Assembly (NCBI RefSeq): GCF_963678245.1
Contig: NZ_OY782770.1
Location: forward strand, 372,001 to 436,000
DNA: 64,000 nucleotides
Origin: an uncultured Sunxiuqinia sp.
Lineage (GTDB): Bacteria; Bacteroidota; Bacteroidia; Bacteroidales; Prolixibacteraceae
Direction: 5' to 3'
Shown here one piece after another: positions 1-9,247 of this stretch. The position numbers and the translations under genes are program-made. The notes below the pieces were generated by a model that saw nothing but the letters and a program-made list of their open reading frames with translations, was not told the origin of the DNA and searched no databases. How positions within the stretch are numbered: position 1 is the stretch's first letter; every line of letters begins with the position of its first letter.

Positions 1-1475
1 ATATTGTAATTTGCATTCACACTGCCAGAATGCGCTTGCTTAGACGCCTGAAAAACAAATGGAAGTTCGTCTTCTGAAATACCAACTCCAGTATCAACTA
101 CGGTAAATTTCAACATAGCCTCTTCGTAGTTTTCATGAACAAGTGAACAAGATAAAGAGACCATCCCCTTCTTTGTAAACTTAAAAGCGTTGATTAACAG
201 GTTCAATAAAATCTGTTTTACGCGGTAAAGATCTCCACAAAAATTGATTGGTTGATCAAACTCAATATTCATCTGGAAATCAATTTTCTTTTCCATTGCT
301 TCAGCCAAAAACTGCTCCGAAAGCTCACCAAACAACTCATGGATATTAAAAATCAGATTTTCAGATTTCAGCTTCTTCTCATCCTGCTTTGACATATTCA
401 TGACCTCATCAACCAAATGCAAAAGCTGATCAGACGTTTCATGGATCAAAAAATTAAATCGAGCTTGTTTCTCATCTAAATCACTAAGCTGCAGCAGTTC
501 TGTAAAGCCCAAAATACCAATCAGCGATGTTCTGAACTCATGTGTAAAATTGGCAATAAAACTTTCCTCCTCATCCCCACGTTTTTCTATCATCGGATAC
601 ATCGATTTGTAATGGGAAACAATACTCCGATTTATAACAGCCACTCCGGCAATAACATTTCCGCCATTATCCTTAATCGGGAAAGAATTGACTTGGCATG
701 GCTGGCCTTGAAACCGCACAAAACCTTCATCGGCATTTCCATGAATTGATTTATAAAAGAAAGTATATAATTTTCCTGCCATTGACTGGTCAAACACATC
801 AAAAAGAGTTTTACCTACTATCTCCGATTCTTTCAATCCACAACATTCCTTTTCTTTACCTCCAACCATCAAAAATCGAAAGTTACAATCATACAAATAG
901 ATAGCTACTCCCGGGATATTTTGCAATAAAAAACTTTGGTAATCGAGACCAGGATTAAAATAACTTTTCGAAAAAGACACATAGGAAATCTCTGCCTGAA
1001 ATAGCTTTTCCCGGTAAGGTTTTATTTCAAGAATCAGATCATGTACAAAACCATTGACTCCCTTCAATGCAACATTAAAACTGTAACACTCCTGATGTTC
1101 TTTCGCAAAATTTATTAAATCCACCAACCTATCGGCCTGATCTTTTCGATCAATAAAATTTAAAAACGAAAGCTGTGGGCTCTTTTCAAACTCACGACCA
1201 ACAAAATAAGAGAATGCACCCTTGTAACTAATGATTTGTAGATGCTCATCAAAAATCAGCACTGTACTTTCCCCTTGATAACTATTACCGCTCATAAAAG
1301 TCTCCATCAAACTTTCATTTATTTTTAACATTCTTATCTTTTGAATTTGCTCCAAAAGCCAACTTTCAAGCGCAACTACTTCATCTGTAAATCCAGAGGA
1401 ATTTTCTGATACCTGCATATCAATTAGTTCTTTCATTTGATCTAGCAGGTTTAGGTATTTATTGTTGTTCTTCAT
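1..1475 (-). CDS. PAS-domain sensor histidine kinase (C-terminus cut off by the window edge)
   Basis: Signal-transduction kinase that would autophosphorylate on a histidine and pass the phosphate to a response regulator. Reading the minus strand from the ATG at 1475 gives an open frame to the window edge (491 codons). The N-terminal half is PAS-like sensory sequence with no membrane segment seen, so it is probably cytoplasmic. The H-box FTHEFRTSLIGI has its histidine near residue 312, followed by an N-box (LLINAFKFTK) and the G1 motif DTGVGI near residue 460. The rest of the ATPase domain, and any receiver domain, lies outside the window. The next gene is on the other strand, so no partner can be assigned. 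Confidence 0.9.
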   Translation of the reverse strand, partial: MKNNNKYLNLLDQMKELIDMQVSENSSGFTDEVVALESWLLEQIQKIRMLKINESLMETFMSGNSYQGESTVLIFDEHLQIISYKGAFSYFVGREFEKSPQLSFLNFIDRKDQADRLVDLINFAKEHQECYSFNVALKGVNGFVHDLILEIKPYREKLFQAEISYVSFSKSYFNPGLDYQSFLLQNIPGVAIYLYDCNFRFLMVGGKEKECCGLKESEIVGKTLFDVFDQSMAGKLYTFFYKSIHGNADEGFVRFQGQPCQVNSFPIKDNGGNVIAGVAVINRSIVSHYKSMYPMIEKRGDEEESFIANFTHEFRTSLIGILGFTELLQLSDLDEKQARFNFLIHETSDQLLHLVDEVMNMSKQDEKKLKSENLIFNIHELFGELSEQFLAEAMEKKIDFQMNIEFDQPINFCGDLYRVKQILLNLLINAFKFTKKGMVSLSCSLVHENYEEAMLKFTVVDTGVGISEDELPFVFQASKQAHSGSVNANYN

Positions 1476-1872
1476 TTAATTTCTCAGAATGTTTATAAAT
1501 TTATGAGATAGTAAAATGTAGTGTTCGTTTCTTCTAATTGCCATAAATTAAAGTTATATTTCAGTAAATTCGATCAGTCGGCTTACAACATTTAATCTTT
1601 TGCAGTCTCCCTCAAGAATTTTTAAAATCAATTTTTTTATTATTTTTCCTAAATTTAAGAATGAGTGACCAGAAAGAACGAGACATTTTTAACAATCAGC
1701 TCACAAACAAGGCATTGCCACAAACCTCACTCACATAAAAATAAAATGAACACAAAATTTAAAAAACGAAATTAGAACTAAATGTCAGCATCAATTAATA
1801 AATCACTTTTCGCGGCACGAATAGTTCCATACAAAGCATATTAAAAATATAATCACCCATTTCAGAAAAAAT
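1476..1872. other. AT-rich intergenic region between divergent genes
   Basis: This 397-base stretch separates the histidine kinase (minus) from the AraC regulator (plus) and should hold both promoters. I see no match to the TTTG-N19-TANNTTTG promoter, no convincing hairpin and no coding frame. Confidence 0.5.
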
Positions 1873-2904
1873 ATGGAAATTCTAGTAGAATCTTTTGACC
1901 CCCAGGATGTAATTAAAATTATTGCAGAAAAGTACCGGGTAAAACTTCAGTCAAATGGTGCTGAAGTTTCCCTAACCCTTCCTAAACGTAGTGGAGAAGG
2001 GACAATTAAAGGAATCAATTTTTTAGATGGTATTGGCTTTACACGGATCGATTGCACGTTTGTTAAAGACACCATTTTGCGCTTCGAAAGCAACAAAAAC
2101 CAACCGATCCGTTTTATTTTTTGTGTTGAAGGGGAACTGGTTCATGTACTCAATCCCGATAACTTCCGGTATAAATTGGGCCCTATGATTGGCTCCATTG
2201 CCAGTAGCAGCAATAGCAACCAACAGTTGTTTATTTTTCCTCCAAATAAACGAATCTGCTATTTTACTCTCGATATTGATAAGGAAAAATTTTATCCTAA
2301 AATTGAAGATGAATTAGACACTATACCCGATAAACTAGCCAATGTTTTCAGAGATCGCAAAAGTATTGAACATTTTCTATATCAGTCAGACTACAGTTTA
2401 AATATTTCGGAATGCCTCAACGAAATCGAAAATAACACCCACGAAGGCATGGTCAGACGAATCTTTCTAGAATCAAAAGCCCTCGATTTGCTATGGATGC
2501 AAATCAAACAATACAAAGATGATCAAAACATTATCTCAAAACAGTCTATCATAAGAAAAACTGATGTCAAGTTAATTATGAAGGCAAAGAAAATTCTGAT
2601 TGAAGATTTAAAAAATCCGCCAAGCATTAACGAACTAGCCAAACAAACCGGCACAAATCCGACAAAATTAAAAAAAGGGTTTAAGCGATTATTTGAACTT
2701 ACTATCAATGAATATCTTCGAAACGAGCGGCTGAACCAAGCCAAATTATTTTTAGCCGAAGAAAATCTAAGCATCAAGGAAGTTTCGGAGCTAGTTGGCT
2801 ATTCAAATAAAAGTGTGTTTTCAAAACGATTCAAAGAAAAATTTGGCGTTCTTCCGAGTCGGTTCATGCAACGTTACAAAAATCAAAAATCAAAAAAACA
2901 ATAG
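1873..2904 (+). CDS. AraC-family transcriptional regulator
   Basis: DNA-binding regulator of 343 residues. The C-terminal ~100 residues form the double helix-turn-helix of the AraC family: first helices around SINELAKQTGTNPTKLKKGF, second around LSIKEVSELVGYSNKSVFSK, ending in the family signature FKEKFGVLPSRF. The N-terminal ~220 residues would sense a ligand or mediate dimerisation and are not recognisable beyond that. It stands alone between a kinase and a protease, so the target is unknown. The call to family is firm; the effector and targets are not visible. Confidence 0.9.
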   Translation: MEILVESFDPQDVIKIIAEKYRVKLQSNGAEVSLTLPKRSGEGTIKGINFLDGIGFTRIDCTFVKDTILRFESNKNQPIRFIFCVEGELVHVLNPDNFRYKLGPMIGSIASSSNSNQQLFIFPPNKRICYFTLDIDKEKFYPKIEDELDTIPDKLANVFRDRKSIEHFLYQSDYSLNISECLNEIENNTHEGMVRRIFLESKALDLLWMQIKQYKDDQNIISKQSIIRKTDVKLIMKAKKILIEDLKNPPSINELAKQTGTNPTKLKKGFKRLFELTINEYLRNERLNQAKLFLAEENLSIKEVSELVGYSNKSVFSKRFKEKFGVLPSRFMQRYKNQKSKKQ

Positions 2905-3133
2905 AAAAACGATACCTTACAATTTGTATCACATACAGGATCCAAAAGTCAAGGGGTTCTACATTTTGGGGAAATAAGTGGACACCCAGTAAGCAACAGC
3001 CACGCTCCAACTACGTCCAAAAAAACTAAAAATCAACCAAATAAGTCGAATCAATTTATTTCCTAAGTTTTGGTATGTGTTTGGTTTCATTTCCATATGA
3101 AGCCAAACAATTTACATATTAAAACAGCAAACT

Positions 3134-3922
3134 ATGAAACAAATTATCTTGGTCGTCACTGTCGGAATTCTCTCTGCATGCAGTACGGTTCCGCTAACAA
3201 ACCGGAAACAGTTTACAGCAATTCCAACGGCTCAAATGCTCACGCTTAGTAACCAGAGTTACAGTCAGGTGCTGCAGGAAGAGAATAGCATTCGTAATAC
3301 CAATGAAAGTCAAGCAATTGCCAGAGTCGGAAGACGCATTGCCAATGCTGTTGAAGTGTACCTCGCAAGTATTGATAGAAAAGCCTTGATTGATGGTTAT
3401 GAATGGGAATTCAACCTGATAAAAAGTGATGCACTTAACGCTTGGTGCATGCCAGGTGGAAAGATCGCATTTTACACAGGTATTCTCCCCATTTGTCAGA
3501 ACGATAACGGAATAGCCGTTGTGATGGCCCACGAGGTAGCTCATGCTATTGCCAAGCACGGTAATGAGCGTATGTCACAGCAGCTTGTCCTCCAGATGGG
3601 AGGTACTGCACTCTCTGAAGCATTAAAGGAAAGCAAAGAAACGACCATGCAAATAGCCATGACTGCCTTTGGCCTTGGCGCGCAGCTTGGTGTAACATTA
3701 CCTTATAGCCGAAAGCATGAAAGTGAAGCTGACGAACTGGGCCTTTATTTTATGGCAATGGCTAATTATGACCCCAGAGAAGCACCAGAATTTTGGATAC
3801 GAATGATGAGCCAAAGCGAAGGAAATCCTCCAGAGTTTTTATCGACCCACCCGAACCCACAAAAACGAATAAACAACCTGAAACGGCTGATGCCTAAAGC
3901 AATGGAATATTATAGAAATTAA
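3134..3922 (+). CDS. M48-family metalloprotease, lipoprotein
   Basis: Zinc endopeptidase of 262 residues, probably tethered in the periplasm. The first 16 residues are a lipoprotein signal ending in the lipobox LSAC. The zinc-binding motif HEVAH is present with the third ligand in ESEAD about 60 residues later, the standard M48 arrangement. Relatives (LoiP/YggG, BepA) take part in outer-membrane quality control; a similar role is inferred. It ends with the usual repeat of helical residues around HPNPQKRI. It appears to be monocistronic. Confidence 0.9.
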   Translation: MKQIILVVTVGILSACSTVPLTNRKQFTAIPTAQMLTLSNQSYSQVLQEENSIRNTNESQAIARVGRRIANAVEVYLASIDRKALIDGYEWEFNLIKSDALNAWCMPGGKIAFYTGILPICQNDNGIAVVMAHEVAHAIAKHGNERMSQQLVLQMGGTALSEALKESKETTMQIAMTAFGLGAQLGVTLPYSRKHESEADELGLYFMAMANYDPREAPEFWIRMMSQSEGNPPEFLSTHPNPQKRINNLKRLMPKAMEYYRN

Positions 3923-4120
3923 TCTCTTCTCAACATGAAGCACGCTACCCCTTCAACCTTATTCAGAAAGCGACTGATTAAAGGGACTCTTCATTTTGCC
4001 TTGATTTTAGAAAACTAAAGCCTGGGAAAAATCGATTTTTAAAGGGGACTATTAGAAATACTGATTAGTTTATTTACCTTGCTTCTTGTTTTTGAAAACA
4101 ATTAACAAAAGAAATACACA

Positions 4121-4465
4121 TCACCCTCCCGATCGCTTCACTTTATAACCTTCCTTTTGAAGAATTTGAACGACTTTATCACGTAAATCGCCCTGAACAA
4201 GAATCTCCCCTTCTTTAGCTGAGCCTCCCACTCCACAATTGGTTTTTAGCAATTTGCTCAAATCTTTTAAATCGTTATCATTGCCTACAAATCCGGTAAC
4301 TAATGTTACAGCCTTACCTTTGCGATTTTTCTTGTCCAGGCTGACTCTCAAATCCTGTTTTCGGGGCGGCAAAGTTTCCTCCTTCTCCTGTTCTTCTTTG
4401 TTGTAACCAAAATCAGGATTGGTCGAATAAACTACTCCCAAACGCTCTTTCCAATCTTTTGCCAT
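4121..4465 (-). CDS. SUI1/YciH-family translation initiation factor-like protein
   Basis: Small protein of about 114 residues with the SUI1 (eIF1-like) fold. The conserved core is seen as KAVTLVTGF, then LLKTNCGVGGSAKEGEILVQG and a C-terminal GYKVKRSGG, very close to bacterial YciH. The N-terminal ~40 residues are charged linker. I choose the start at MAKDWKERLG (4465); in-frame ATGs at 4489 and 4471 would add only 8 or 2 residues. Bacterial members affect start-site fidelity in vitro but the physiological role is unclear. The stop side faces the carbonic-anhydrase-like gene's upstream neighbour and no operon is apparent. Confidence 0.88.
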   Translation of the reverse strand: MAKDWKERLGVVYSTNPDFGYNKEEQEKEETLPPRKQDLRVSLDKKNRKGKAVTLVTGFVGNDNDLKDLSKLLKTNCGVGGSAKEGEILVQGDLRDKVVQILQKEGYKVKRSGG

Positions 4466-4607
4466 AATCATATTCCTTTCGTTCTTCAAAAGTAAAAAGA
4501 AAAACTTTGTCGAGTAAAAAATCTATAATTCTTTTCTGGATGACATTTTTTTTGAACTTTTTAGGAGCTCGACTGGTTGGTGTTACAAATAAACTAGAAA
4601 GAAGAAA

Positions 4608-5150
4608 ATGGCAGGACTAGTTGAAATTATTTCAAAGAAAGATATATTCCCCGAATACCAAAATACACCAATTGGCTTACTGTTGGAATACCATAATTTA
4701 AACAAACGATTTTCGAACTATGAAGCTCCTAAACTGCTGATTGGCATGTGCATGGACAACCGCAAAAACTTATGGATTCCGGAGAATTTCGCCTACATTA
4801 TTCGCTCAGGGGGAGCCAACCTTTTTTATCACGAATTTCAGGTTTCCTTTGCGATTGGCGTCGGGAATATTCAACATATCGCCTTGATTGGACATACCAA
4901 TTGTGAGATGGTTCAGCTGGATTCCAGAAAGGATGAGTTTATTGCAGGGATGGCTAAGAATGCTGGATGGACTCTGGAAAATGCGCAAATGCATTTTGAA
5001 AATCTATCACCTTTTTTTGAGATTGGCAACTCAGTTGACTTTCTGCTGGCAGAAGCTGGAAGACTACGTAGGCGATATCCGAAAGTAACGATTGCACCCT
5101 TATTTTTTGATGCAGAAAACAGCAAGCTTTATCAAATTGAAAAAAAATAA
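4608..5150 (+). CDS. Beta-carbonic anhydrase-like protein
   Basis: A 180-residue protein with the zinc-site elements of beta-class carbonic anhydrases: CMDNR (zinc Cys and the Asp-Arg dyad) near residue 48 and HTNC (zinc His and Cys) near residue 97, with the intervening IRSGGANL strand. Beta enzymes hydrate CO2 to bicarbonate in the cytoplasm. All three zinc ligands are present, so activity is possible. It belongs to a short, divergent 'carbonic anhydrase family' branch whose activity is less certain. It is a single gene, and its stop codon lies within a symmetrical hairpin shared with the facing TonB receptor gene. Confidence 0.8.
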   Translation: MAGLVEIISKKDIFPEYQNTPIGLLLEYHNLNKRFSNYEAPKLLIGMCMDNRKNLWIPENFAYIIRSGGANLFYHEFQVSFAIGVGNIQHIALIGHTNCEMVQLDSRKDEFIAGMAKNAGWTLENAQMHFENLSPFFEIGNSVDFLLAEAGRLRRRYPKVTIAPLFFDAENSKLYQIEKK

Positions 5151-5178
5151 CCCTCAAAACTATAGTTTCAAGGGTTAT
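5147..5178. terminator. Bidirectional terminator between convergent genes
   Basis: An almost perfect palindrome (ATAACCCT ... AGGGTTAT with an inner AAACTATAGTTT) spans the stop codon of the carbonic-anhydrase-like gene and lies 9 bases after the end of the facing TonB receptor gene. A-runs precede it on the plus strand, giving a U-run for minus-strand transcripts. Confidence 0.65.
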
Positions 5179-5186
5179 CAACTGAT

Positions 5187-7640
5187 CTAAAATTTGAAAT
5201 CTATTCCGGCAAAGAAATGAGTTCCGGCTTGTGGAAAATATCCGTCCATTTTGTAGCGCTCGTCGCCGTAAATATAGGAATAAACCCAAGCATTACTTTC
5301 GTATTCCACATCAAACAGATTATTGACCATTAAATGCAACTTAACTTCATCAAAGAATTTGCAGTTGCTCGTATATTCAATTTTCAAACTATTGATAAAC
5401 CAAGCATCCAGTTTACGATCCTCGCTTGAGGTATTATCAATATACTGATCGCCAACATAGTTTGATAGTAAACTTAAGCTGAATGCAGGTGCTGGTTTAA
5501 ATTTCAATTGGCTATTGACAATTACATTTGGAGAAAATGCTAAATTAGTTTCACCTAAACTAAAGGCTGCTTGTCCCCCAGCGTCCCAATTATCAACATA
5601 CTCCGTAAAATCTTTTATTTTATTTTGGCTGAAAGTCACGTTTCCATCCCAATTCAGACTACGCGTAATTTTCAGTCCCCCGGCTAATTCAATTCCGGCA
5701 CGATAGCTATCATCCGCATTGACCATGATTGGAGCACCAACATCGTTAATTTCACCGGTTTGAATCAACTGATCTTCGTAACTCATATAATACAAATTAG
5801 CTCCAACTAAAAAGGTTGATGTTTTGTACGTGTAACCAGCCTCCAGATCTCGTAGGGTTTCAGAAACCGGCTGTTTGCCGGCCGGATCAGCATCGACAAA
5901 ATTACTTCGAGTTGGCTCGCGGTGAGCTACGGCATAGCTCAAATAAGCTTCCTGTGCATTGCTTGGCCGGTAAAAAACACCAAACTTAGGATTGAAAAAA
6001 TCGTACTGATGCGACTGTGTCAAATCCCGCAAATCATCATCAATGCCATCAATATCGTAATCAATATGGCGATACTGTAGATCAGCAAATAAATTGAAAG
6101 CCTCTGTGAGTTGGTAACCATATTTCCCAAACACATTGAAGTCTTTTTTCAATCCGGTTCCCCGGTACCATTCATGGTCCTTTTCATTCTCGCCCATGTA
6201 CTGAGCCCAAATCACATTTCCAAAATGATCGCCATCATATGTACTATGACCTCCTCCGAAAGTGAATGCTGAATTATTTCTTTCGTAATTCAACGAAAAA
6301 GTAGCCCCATAGAAATCATTGTCCAACCATTTTCTGGCAACAAGGTCTGTCACTTCAACTCCTTCAGGAACTGTCATCTGATAATCGGTGAAATCTTCAT
6401 CATATTCATAGTTTTCGTAATAGCCACGACCATAGGTGTAGTGCAATGCCGCGTTGATATTCAGGAAGTCATTCAACTGATGAGAAAAATGCAATTGATA
6501 GTGATCTTGCTGATAATGGTCTACTTCATTTTCATACGTATAAAAATTGTATGTTCTGGCATCAGAATTCATGACGTGATCAAATTGTTCTTCGTTCGCC
6601 CGAGCCGAATGTGAGTTCCATAACCAATGATCGCGATAACGCTCCAATCCTGCAACATCATTGTTCAGTTTTGCTGAAGGCACACCATACCACGCCTGGT
6701 AAGTCTTCTCAAAACCGGAAAATACGTTGACTTTTATAACCGTGTTCTCCGAATAATATCCGGCAGATGTAAAAAATGACTTCAGATCAGCTGAAGCCCG
6801 ATCAATAAAACCATCAGAATTTACCTTCGATAAACGAACATCAAAGGTAAAATGGTCTTTTAACAAACCTGTTCCGGCACTTACCGAGTTTTTAAATGTA
6901 TTAAACGAACCAACCGAAGTCCGATACTCGGCATAGGCATCTTTGTTCAACGTTGATGTTTGCAGATTAATCGTGGCTCCAAAAGCCGCAGCACCATTGG
7001 TCGAAGTTCCAACTCCCCGCTGTATCTGGATATTTTCGATCGATCCGGCTAAGTCAGGTATATCAACAAACCATGTTCCATGCGATTCGGCATCGTTCAT
7101 GGGAATACCATTTACGGTAACATTGATTCGATTTAAATCGGTTCCACGAATTCGGAAATTGGTATACCCGACTCCTGCACCTGCATCCGATGTCGCCACA
7201 TACGACGGTGTCATGGTCAGCAAATAAGGTATATCCTGTCCCATATTTCGGCTTTCGATGGTTGATTGGTTGACTGTGGTTTTCGCTACAGGCGTTTTAT
7301 CTCCTGCACGAGTTGCCGAAACCAACACTTCTTCAGCCATAATATGACGTGGCTCCAAGCGGATGTTTCGCTCTGTTTCTCCATCCACATTCACAGAAAT
7401 ACTTTTGGGTTCGTAACCAATGTAGGTCACCTTCAAGGTATAAGTACCAGCTTTAAGTTTCTCGAACTCGTACTTACCATTCTCGTTCGTTGAAGTTCCT
7501 TTGTAGCTTCCCGACAACATCAGGTTGGCCCCAACCAATTTTTCTCCTGATTCACTCAACACAGTTCCACGAAGTGAATACTCTGCAAATGAATACACGA
7601 CAAAACACTGCATCAGCAGTATTAATCCTAATCTTTTCAT
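5187..7640 (-). CDS. TonB-dependent outer-membrane receptor, probable thiamin uptake
   Basis: Outer-membrane transporter of about 817 residues. It has a Sec signal at MKRLGLILLMQ, a carboxypeptidase-like regulatory domain (SLRGTVLSESGEKLVGANL), a plug domain (RAGDKTPVAKTTVNQSTI through TNFRIRGTDLNRINVTVNGI) and a long beta-barrel ending in a terminal aromatic (GIDFKF). The frame is open to 7679, but the upstream ATG would lie in the riboswitch leader and spoil the signal peptide, so 7640 is preferred. Substrate is inferred from the TPP riboswitch directly upstream: Bacteroidota commonly carry such riboswitch-controlled receptors (the OMR1 type of comparative genomics studies). No pnuT or thiamin kinase gene follows, so inner-membrane partners must be elsewhere. 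Confidence 0.92.
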   Translation of the reverse strand: MKRLGLILLMQCFVVYSFAEYSLRGTVLSESGEKLVGANLMLSGSYKGTSTNENGKYEFEKLKAGTYTLKVTYIGYEPKSISVNVDGETERNIRLEPRHIMAEEVLVSATRAGDKTPVAKTTVNQSTIESRNMGQDIPYLLTMTPSYVATSDAGAGVGYTNFRIRGTDLNRINVTVNGIPMNDAESHGTWFVDIPDLAGSIENIQIQRGVGTSTNGAAAFGATINLQTSTLNKDAYAEYRTSVGSFNTFKNSVSAGTGLLKDHFTFDVRLSKVNSDGFIDRASADLKSFFTSAGYYSENTVIKVNVFSGFEKTYQAWYGVPSAKLNNDVAGLERYRDHWLWNSHSARANEEQFDHVMNSDARTYNFYTYENEVDHYQQDHYQLHFSHQLNDFLNINAALHYTYGRGYYENYEYDEDFTDYQMTVPEGVEVTDLVARKWLDNDFYGATFSLNYERNNSAFTFGGGHSTYDGDHFGNVIWAQYMGENEKDHEWYRGTGLKKDFNVFGKYGYQLTEAFNLFADLQYRHIDYDIDGIDDDLRDLTQSHQYDFFNPKFGVFYRPSNAQEAYLSYAVAHREPTRSNFVDADPAGKQPVSETLRDLEAGYTYKTSTFLVGANLYYMSYEDQLIQTGEINDVGAPIMVNADDSYRAGIELAGGLKITRSLNWDGNVTFSQNKIKDFTEYVDNWDAGGQAAFSLGETNLAFSPNVIVNSQLKFKPAPAFSLSLLSNYVGDQYIDNTSSEDRKLDAWFINSLKIEYTSNCKFFDEVKLHLMVNNLFDVEYESNAWVYSYIYGDERYKMDGYFPQAGTHFFAGIDFKF

Positions 7641-7697
7641 TTTCTTTTTGATAATCTGGTTAAAAACTACATTAACCAATGAGGTAGGAATTTTTCC

Positions 7698-7779
7698 TTA
7701 TGCCCTCCCTACGCCGGTACTAACCGGATCAGGTTCATTGGGTATGATCTCAGCCCTTAATTATTAAGGCACCCCATTG
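7698..7779 (-). promoter_or_regulatory. TPP (thi-box) riboswitch
   Basis: The minus strand carries the hallmark thi-box blocks in order: GGGGTGCC, then GGGCTGAGAT, ACCC, GAACCTGATCCGGTTAGTA and CCGGCGTAGGGA. These form the two arms that bind the pyrimidine and pyrophosphate of thiamin pyrophosphate. It lies about 60 bases upstream of the TonB receptor start, so high TPP should switch the receptor off. No strong intrinsic terminator follows; a small hairpin AAGGAA-AAA-TTCCT sits between it and the start, so the output mechanism (transcription or translation) is unresolved. Confidence 0.96.
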
Positions 7780-7794
7780 CAATAAATACAATTG

Positions 7795-7802
7795 CAAAGG
7801 TA
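7795..7802 (-). promoter_or_regulatory. Promoter -7 element for the TPP-riboswitch transcript
   Basis: TACCTTTG on the minus strand matches the Bacteroidota -7 consensus TANNTTTG, placing the transcript start just before the riboswitch. A -33 element is weak (ATTG about 21 bases upstream). Confidence 0.5.
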
Positions 7803-8032
7803 TGCGAAAAAAAGTGAATTTTGCAATGCCCACATTGCACCTTAAACTTCAAAAACCTGAAATTATTTCATAATCAGCCAATTATAATATGAAAAATTGT
7901 CTTTTAAAAAGACAAAATGGCAATGATCGGCTTAATTTTAATCGAAAATAGCAGCAAAAGTCTGTTGGTACATTGTTTGAAATTTATTTGTTGTAATCAT
8001 TGATGTTGAACTAAAAAAAGGAGGATTTAGTT

Positions 8033-8467
8033 ATGTTACCATTAATCAAACAAAACAGAAACGTGCCGAATTTATTCGACGATTTCTTTGGGAGAAATTT
8101 CTGGAACGATGTCTTTGATAAACCAGAATGGAGTTCAAGCCCCGCGGTAAATGTGTATGAACATAAAGAGGATTTCGAGATTGAAGTAGCTGCACCAGGA
8201 TTGGACAAGAAAGATTTTCAGATCGACCTGAAAGACAATGTTCTGACCGTTTCGTCTCAAAAGAAAGAGCAAAAAGAAGAGAAAGATGGAAAAAAGATTG
8301 TATTCAGTGAGTTTAACTATTCTTCATTCAGCCGTTCATTCAGATTACCGGAAGGTGTTGATGCCAAAAAAATTAAGGCAAAACACAAAGACGGTATTTT
8401 AACAATTCTACTTCCTAAAAGGGAAGAATACAAAGAACATGCACCACGAATGATAGACATTTCATAG
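8033..8467 (+). CDS. Hsp20/alpha-crystallin small heat-shock protein
   Basis: ATP-independent chaperone of 144 residues that holds unfolding proteins. The alpha-crystallin domain spans about residues 35-135, with PAVNVYEHKEDFEIEVAAPG, the region DFQIDLKDNVLTVSS, and the conserved KHKDGILTILLPK; a final MIDIS-type tail replaces the usual IxI motif. It has an unusually strong Shine-Dalgarno (AAGGAGG) for this genome, fitting high heat-induced expression. It is monocistronic and closed by a terminator. Confidence 0.95.
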   Translation: MLPLIKQNRNVPNLFDDFFGRNFWNDVFDKPEWSSSPAVNVYEHKEDFEIEVAAPGLDKKDFQIDLKDNVLTVSSQKKEQKEEKDGKKIVFSEFNYSSFSRSFRLPEGVDAKKIKAKHKDGILTILLPKREEYKEHAPRMIDIS

Positions 8468-8497
8468 GAAGGTAGTTTTAGTTTAGTTAGTAAATGA

Positions 8498-8522
8498 GCC
8501 TCACCAATTGGTGGGGCTTTTT
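8498..8522. terminator. Rho-independent terminator after hsp20
   Basis: GCCTCACC-AATT-GGTGGGGC followed by a T-run; an 8-bp stem with one G-T pair. It ends six bases before the end of the facing lipoprotein gene and may serve both directions. Confidence 0.85.
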
Positions 8523-8527
8523 GCTAA

Positions 8528-9199
8528 CTAGTATGTTGAGACAACTTGAAAATCGACATCGTGCTTTACAATTCTCAAATGCTCCAACACCTCTTTGCTT
8601 CTAATTCCAATTATACCATAAACTGCTTTTCCGGGCCAAAGGACTTGCCTTTCGAGCTGAAAATTCATCAGCTCATCTTTCAGTTTTAGGTTCTCATTCT
8701 TTCGTTGATTATCAACCGCAGAAGCAATATCACCAGTTATACTCGGAGTATCTTCTTCGAAATAAGAACGCTCGTAATAATAGTCGTCATCGTCATCAAG
8801 CGAAGAGTAAAAGGCCGCCTCTGCCAACCAAACCGGAGCAAATAAAATCATTAGTGGTGACCTTCTCTGTCTTACTTTTTTTGCTAACCAGGCATTGTGT
8901 ATGCGCTCAACTGGTTCGTCACCGTTATAAAAAGACAATTGCATTCCATGAACAGGTTTTTTCCCATTGTTCATGATTCGAACACTGATTACATGAATAT
9001 GCTTTCGTTTAGCCCAGCGAGACGCTTGTTTATTCCCTGTTTTATCCAACACCCCATCAACATAACTAAAACCAAACTGCTGATCATCCTGAAGCTGTGG
9101 GTACGACCACGCACTAATCGCTGAAATTGTTTTGTGTTGCGTGGCACAAGACGAAAAAAGGCAAACTGTAATTAATAGTAAAATAGAAATACGACACAT
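8528..9199 (-). CDS. Hypothetical lipoprotein
   Basis: A 223-residue protein with a lipoprotein signal peptide (LFSSC lipobox near residue 18), so probably anchored in the outer membrane or periplasm. The middle has a short hydrophobic stretch (PLMILFAPVWLAEAAF) and a very acidic/tyrosine-rich run (DDDDDYYYERSYFEEDTP). I recognise no family. It ends in a beta-rich segment with ordinary composition. No operon partner is evident. Confidence 0.7.
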   Translation of the reverse strand: MCRISILLLITVCLFSSCATQHKTISAISAWSYPQLQDDQQFGFSYVDGVLDKTGNKQASRWAKRKHIHVISVRIMNNGKKPVHGMQLSFYNGDEPVERIHNAWLAKKVRQRRSPLMILFAPVWLAEAAFYSSLDDDDDYYYERSYFEEDTPSITGDIASAVDNQRKNENLKLKDELMNFQLERQVLWPGKAVYGIIGIRSKEVLEHLRIVKHDVDFQVVSTY

Positions 9200-9247
9200 G
9201 ACTAAACAACATAAATATGAGATGCAAAGATATTATTTTACAAAATA

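Noticed and set aside
3194-3559. A 121-codon frame on the minus strand
   Set aside because: It lies wholly inside the M48 protease gene in the opposite frame, with no family match.
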